Shown here: in pieces, positions 6,363-9,617 of the stretch | Position numbering within the stretch: the stretch's first letter is position 1 | Layout: each line of letters starts with the position of its first letter | NCBI GenBank assembly: GCA_016866375.1 | Contig: VGMK01000068.1 | Coordinates: 1 to 9,617, forward strand | Direction of reading: 5' to 3' | DNA from: Bacteroidota bacterium | GTDB lineage: Bacteria; Bacteroidota; Bacteroidia; Flavobacteriales_D; Crocinitomicaceae | Length of the DNA stretch: 9,617 bases | Notes under the pieces: generated by a model | Databases searched by the model: none | The model's input: the letters and a program-made list of their open reading frames with translations, nothing else | What the model was told of the DNA's origin: nothing | Translations under genes and position numbers: made by a program

Positions 6363-8579
6363 TCATTTTTTCTTAACTCTCTTGAGTTGATACCTTATCC
6401 CTCCATAAATTACAATTCCCATTACAGGTCCCCAGATTTCTGTCGCATCAAAATTAGGGTTATACGGATTTGTTGCTTCAATTATCGGTTGGGGTTGTTT
6501 GTAATTACCTAAGTTTTCTCCACCTATGTAAAAGTCCCATTTCTTATAAATATGTGTAACTTGTCCATTAATCACTGGATAGCTATTACTGAGGCGTGGA
6601 GAATCATTTTCTGCTACATCTGGTAATCTTGATTGACCAAAAACAGAAAGGGTTAGGTCATATTCCCATCTTTTGTTACGCGTACGATATGCCAAATTAC
6701 TGAATCCTCTATGTCTTGGAATCATGACTTGTTGTTGCATTTGACCACCATAAAGCGCTTTGACATCCAAAAATTTGTAAGCAAGTCGAATATCAAAATT
6801 TCGGATAGGTGTCCAACTTAATTCTAATTGAATGCTGTTTGAATAAGAGGCACTTTCTAGATTTTTGAAAACAACAGAGGTTGAAATGCCATCGCGGTCT
6901 ACAATCAATTGGTTTGTAAATCGGGTGTGGTAAACATCAAATGTAAGCGTTGTTTTCTTTTTTAGCACTTTAAAATCTTTGACAATCGATCCTCCAAAAT
7001 TCCAAGAAATTTCCGGTAATATCTGAGACGGGGCAACCCAAGATTTAGAACTTGCCAAAAGGGAAATGTTGTCTATCATATAATTTGGAACGCGCCAACC
7101 TCTTCCGGCTGTGAATCGTAGATCCGTAAATTCATCCAAGGTGTATTTGGCATGAAGGCGTGGGCTTATTTGGTGTTTAAAAAGATTATGAAAATCATAC
7201 CTCATTCCTGAAACTATCGACCAACGGGACGTAGTCAAAGTGTACTCTATAAATCCTCCAGGGACAATTTCTTTTCTATTTGTTGAAATACTATCAGCAG
7301 ATTGAGTGATATCGAGATACAAAAAACTCAAGCCTGATTTAATTTTATGATCTGTTGTGGAAATGTAATCGTCGTAAATTACATTTATAAATCCGCGCTT
7401 CTCTTCACCTGAGAACGGCCGAATGCCAAACACGCCATCTAAAAGGTGGTATTTTGCATGGTACACAATACCTAAAGATTGAGAAGGTTTTTTTCCAAAA
7501 AAACCTGTTTTGGCAAAGGCATCTGCATGTTTTGAATTTATCAGCACACCGTATGTTAAAGGGGGAGATGGAAGAATGGAAGGTTCGTCTCTAAAATAAG
7601 TCGTTTGTCCACCAACCTTTCGATCTTGGTTTAGGTTAACACCAAATTGCGCTTCCATTTTTTTTCCGCGGAAATCCCAACGGTTAAAATAAGCGATATT
7701 GTCACCCATTGGTAAATCCCTGAATTTATCGTGGTTATGGTCAATGTTACCGTAAACAGAAGAGGCATGGGCAAACCAACCTGTTGTCCACTTCTTACTC
7801 AGTTGATGCCCTGCATTCAAGTTAAGTTCTGAACGACCCTGAGAATTTTGGTAGACGTTGAAATAAAATCTTTCCATTTCTTGCGGTTTTTTCAATTCAA
7901 GGTTAACAAGTCCGGCCATTGACTCGTATCCATTTACAACATTTCCCGTGCCTTTTGTGATTTGAATTGACTCAATCCACGTTCCAGGCATGGAGTGCAG
8001 ACCAAAAGAACTTTCCAATCCTCTCAAAAATGGAATATTTTCAAGTTGCAGTTGCGTATAGACACCATCCAATCCCATCATTTGAATTTTTTTAGCACCC
8101 GAAACAGCATCGGTGATGTTAACATCCACAGAAGCATTGGTCTCAAAAGACTCAGATAAATTACAACACGCTGCTTTTCTCAATTCCGCGGCGGTTAGTT
8201 CTTCTACATGCAGCGTCTTCATTCTTGAAATGGAGGAAGATCGTTTTCTGGACTCAAGTACAACCTCTTTCATCATGCTTTTTGCAAACAAAACGATATG
8301 CAGCGATATGAAGCGATCTTTTTTTGTGACTATTACGGTATCATTGTAATATCCTATGGCTGAAATAACGATGGTATCAGGAAGTAATTTAGGTAAAACC
8401 AATTCAAACGTACCCTCTTCATTTGTGTATACTCCTGTATTTGCTTGAAGTAATTTTACTTTAGCACCTGTAAGGGGTTTTAGTGTGAAAGAATCTTTTC
8501 CTTGAACGAGGCCTTTAACTTGCGAAAAAGTTATGCTGCTCCAACAACACAACACGCAACAAAACATAAATAATTTCAT
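6363..8579 (-). CDS. TonB-dependent outer-membrane receptor, probably for a metal ion or chelate
   Basis: A 738-aa outer-membrane transporter driven by TonB-ExbBD. Residues 1-19 are a signal peptide unusually rich in cysteine (FMFCCVLCC). Residues ~21-100 form a carboxypeptidase-regulatory-like beta domain (VKGLVQGKDSFTLKPLTGAKV), the usual N-terminal extension in Bacteroidota receptors. The plug spans ~120-232: LRKAACCNLSESFETN (133-148), IQMMGLDGVYTQLQLENIPF (165-184), and ESIQITKGTGNVVNGYESMAGLVNLELKKP (203-232), which matches the conserved plug end. The rest (~235-738) is a 22-strand-type barrel ending in an aromatic-rich final strand (GIVIYGGIRYQLKRVKKK). There is no SusD partner, so it is not a glycan SusC-type system. 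The Cys pair in the plug and the two Cys-rich neighbours argue for a metal substrate. It lies 41 nt after the preceding Cys-rich gene and 14 nt before the HMA gene. Confidence 0.92.
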   Translation of the reverse strand: MKLFMFCCVLCCWSSITFSQVKGLVQGKDSFTLKPLTGAKVKLLQANTGVYTNEEGTFELVLPKLLPDTIVISAIGYYNDTVIVTKKDRFISLHIVLFAKSMMKEVVLESRKRSSSISRMKTLHVEELTAAELRKAACCNLSESFETNASVDVNITDAVSGAKKIQMMGLDGVYTQLQLENIPFLRGLESSFGLHSMPGTWIESIQITKGTGNVVNGYESMAGLVNLELKKPQEMERFYFNVYQNSQGRSELNLNAGHQLSKKWTTGWFAHASSVYGNIDHNHDKFRDLPMGDNIAYFNRWDFRGKKMEAQFGVNLNQDRKVGGQTTYFRDEPSILPSPPLTYGVLINSKHADAFAKTGFFGKKPSQSLGIVYHAKYHLLDGVFGIRPFSGEEKRGFINVIYDDYISTTDHKIKSGLSFLYLDITQSADSISTNRKEIVPGGFIEYTLTTSRWSIVSGMRYDFHNLFKHQISPRLHAKYTLDEFTDLRFTAGRGWRVPNYMIDNISLLASSKSWVAPSQILPEISWNFGGSIVKDFKVLKKKTTLTFDVYHTRFTNQLIVDRDGISTSVVFKNLESASYSNSIQLELSWTPIRNFDIRLAYKFLDVKALYGGQMQQQVMIPRHRGFSNLAYRTRNKRWEYDLTLSVFGQSRLPDVAENDSPRLSNSYPVINGQVTHIYKKWDFYIGGENLGNYKQPQPIIEATNPYNPNFDATEIWGPVMGIVIYGGIRYQLKRVKKK

Positions 8580-8620
8580 GAATATTAAATTTAAAAATGA
8601 GAAAAATAATATCCCTCGAT

Positions 8621-9052
8621 TTAAATTAAAAAGACTTGATTATAAATTAAAAGTGACCGCCCATGTGCCTTTGTCGGCGGTTTAAAAAGGCTAACATTTT
8701 CTTGTTCTACAACTTGAAATCCTTCTTGCTTTACCCACGAAATAATAGGTTCTGAGGAAAAATTAAAATAAGGCAGCGCAATGTCGTAAACTTCATGGAA
8801 ATCAAAAGAGAGTTTAACAATTTTTTCTTCATCCGAACAACAATCTTTCCTAATTTCTTTAGCTTTTTTACAGCAGCTGGGGAGTTCTTTTGACTTTCCT
8901 TCCTTGCAATGATCTTCAATTGGCGCCACAAAAGAAATGAAGGTTCCTTCCTCTTCGCAAGAATGTGTGAATACTTTTATTCCAACATTTCCAAGGAGGG
9001 TGAAGGCAATCATCAGAAATAGTGCGAGCTTTTTCACACTATAAAGATACAT
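8621..9052 (-). CDS. Cys-rich exported protein resembling the HYC_CC_PP family
   Basis: 143 aa from the chosen ATG (MYLYSVKKLALFLMIAFTLL), which gives a signal peptide or N-terminal anchor. The motif order is F-T-H-S-C, then D-H-C, CC, CC (C-C pairs at residues 60-61 and 71-72), and a C-terminal FKPPTKAHGRSLLIYN. This His-x-Cys / Cys-Cys / Pro-Pro order is what I recall for the Bacteroidota family named HYC_CC_PP, whose members lie beside TonB-receptor genes; here the first motif reads HSC rather than HYC. The eight Cys/His-rich positions suggest periplasmic binding of a soft metal. Function is unproven. The start is uncertain. An ATG nine codons upstream (9079) would overlap the glycosyltransferase by 23 nt and put MRSQTK before the signal. 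A GTG at 9037 (VKKLALFLM) would give a classic signal peptide. It is first in the tight Cys-protein / receptor / HMA cluster. Confidence 0.8.
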   Translation of the reverse strand: MYLYSVKKLALFLMIAFTLLGNVGIKVFTHSCEEEGTFISFVAPIEDHCKEGKSKELPSCCKKAKEIRKDCCSDEEKIVKLSFDFHEVYDIALPYFNFSSEPIISWVKQEGFQVVEQENVSLFKPPTKAHGRSLLIYNQVFLI

Positions 9053-9056
9053 TAAT

Positions 9057-9617
9057 TTAGTTTGACTTCGCATAAACATTTACCGATCGCTGTTTCCAAA
9101 CAGGATTAAAAAAAGGAAGTAAAATGCAAATAATTAAGAAATAAATCGGATAGATTAATTGGTAAGGAATTAAATAAACAAGATGTTTGTATGTGCGAAC
9201 CTTAAGGAAATAGGGAGCAAAACCGAGCAGGTCAACAAGAGATTTCATTAGGAAAAGGAAAAGTGCGTTTTCAGTTTCATTTTGAAATAGGAAATAAGAA
9301 AAGCAAAGACAAAAGGAAATAATCATAAGTCCTTGAAAGACGCCAAGTAAGATTGCAAAATGATCGTTTACATGACTCGTTTTTGCAATCCATCTTAAAC
9401 GTTGATGAAAAAAATCGCTTAAATTTTTCGGCGTATTAGAAAATACTGTGAGATTTCGGTTTAGTACCAACCGAATATCTGCTTTTGAATGCCTGAAATC
9501 TCTTAGTAAATAAATATCGTCACCACTCAATATGTGTTTGTGGGTTTCGTACCTGTCTGATTTCAGGAACCTTTCTTTTCGAAATAACAAATTTGCACCA
9601 CTTGCAATTATCGGTCT
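9057..9617 (-). CDS. Family 2 glycosyltransferase, C-terminal part (5' end outside window)
   Basis: The reading frame is open to the window edge, and the first visible codons read RPIIASGANLLFRKERF, so 186 residues of a longer protein are seen. ASGANLLFRK and HILSGDDIYLL are the conserved second half of a GT-A processive-type family 2 transferase; the GDD carries the presumed catalytic base. QRLRW (fragment residues 72-76) is the QxxRW motif that binds the growing acceptor. About three to four membrane helices follow (roughly 85-110, 117-138 and 147-170), as in membrane-bound GT2 enzymes of the hyaluronan/cellulose synthase and ceramide glucosyltransferase type. The nucleotide-sugar-binding N-terminus is missing from the window, so donor and product cannot be named. 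It ends 4 nt before the ATG chosen for the next gene. Co-transcription is possible, but there is no evident functional link to metal handling. Confidence 0.9.
   Translation of the reverse strand, partial: RPIIASGANLLFRKERFLKSDRYETHKHILSGDDIYLLRDFRHSKADIRLVLNRNLTVFSNTPKNLSDFFHQRLRWIAKTSHVNDHFAILLGVFQGLMIISFCLCFSYFLFQNETENALFLFLMKSLVDLLGFAPYFLKVRTYKHLVYLIPYQLIYPIYFLIICILLPFFNPVWKQRSVNVYAKSN

Noticed and set aside
6363..8579. SusC-type glycan transporter
   Set aside because: There is no SusD gene beside it, it is shorter than usual SusC proteins (~1000 aa), and the neighbours are metal-binding proteins.

Overview
The window looks like a chromosomal segment of a low-GC member of the Bacteroidota, most likely Flavobacteriales. 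The pointers are an XseA with the RGGGAEVG / GIGHSTN motif variants I associate with Bacteroidota, a TonB-dependent receptor with an N-terminal carboxypeptidase-regulatory-like domain, a small Cys-rich protein resembling the Bacteroidota HYC_CC_PP family, and candidate promoters of the Bacteroidota type (TTG / TAnnTTTG). No insertion sequence, CRISPR array, phage gene or tRNA was seen.

Layout. The left edge is the 3' part of a 5S rRNA on the plus strand, the end of an rRNA operon, closed by a strong GNRA-loop intrinsic terminator. One small secreted protein of unknown function (286-720, plus) follows. Everything else is on the minus strand. Read in the direction of transcription, from right to left, it runs: the C-terminal part of a family 2 glycosyltransferase (cut by the window edge), a Cys-rich exported protein (HYC_CC_PP-like), a TonB-dependent receptor, a secreted heavy-metal-associated (HMA) domain protein, a sensor histidine kinase with no response regulator beside it, a full-length CphA1-type cyanophycin synthetase, and the large subunit of exodeoxyribonuclease VII.

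How the genes work together. The Cys-rich protein, TonB receptor and HMA protein are tightly packed (gaps of 41 and 14 nt). They form a plausible three-gene module for handling a soft metal ion, copper being the first guess, across the outer membrane and periplasm. The metal is not determined by the sequence. cphA and xseA overlap in a TAATG stop/start and are probably translationally coupled, although their biochemical roles (Asp-Arg polymer synthesis and ssDNA degradation) are unrelated. The histidine kinase sits between these two units. It has a perfect -7-like element almost touching its start codon and may be transcribed separately.

Most interesting points: the Cys-rich metal module; a cyanophycin synthetase that keeps both ATP sites and an HxxEH motif in its N domain but has no cyanophycinase next to it; XseA without an adjacent XseB; and a kinase with almost no extracytoplasmic loop and no partner. 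Nothing in the window demands a wholly new system. The metal module is the best candidate for under-described biology.
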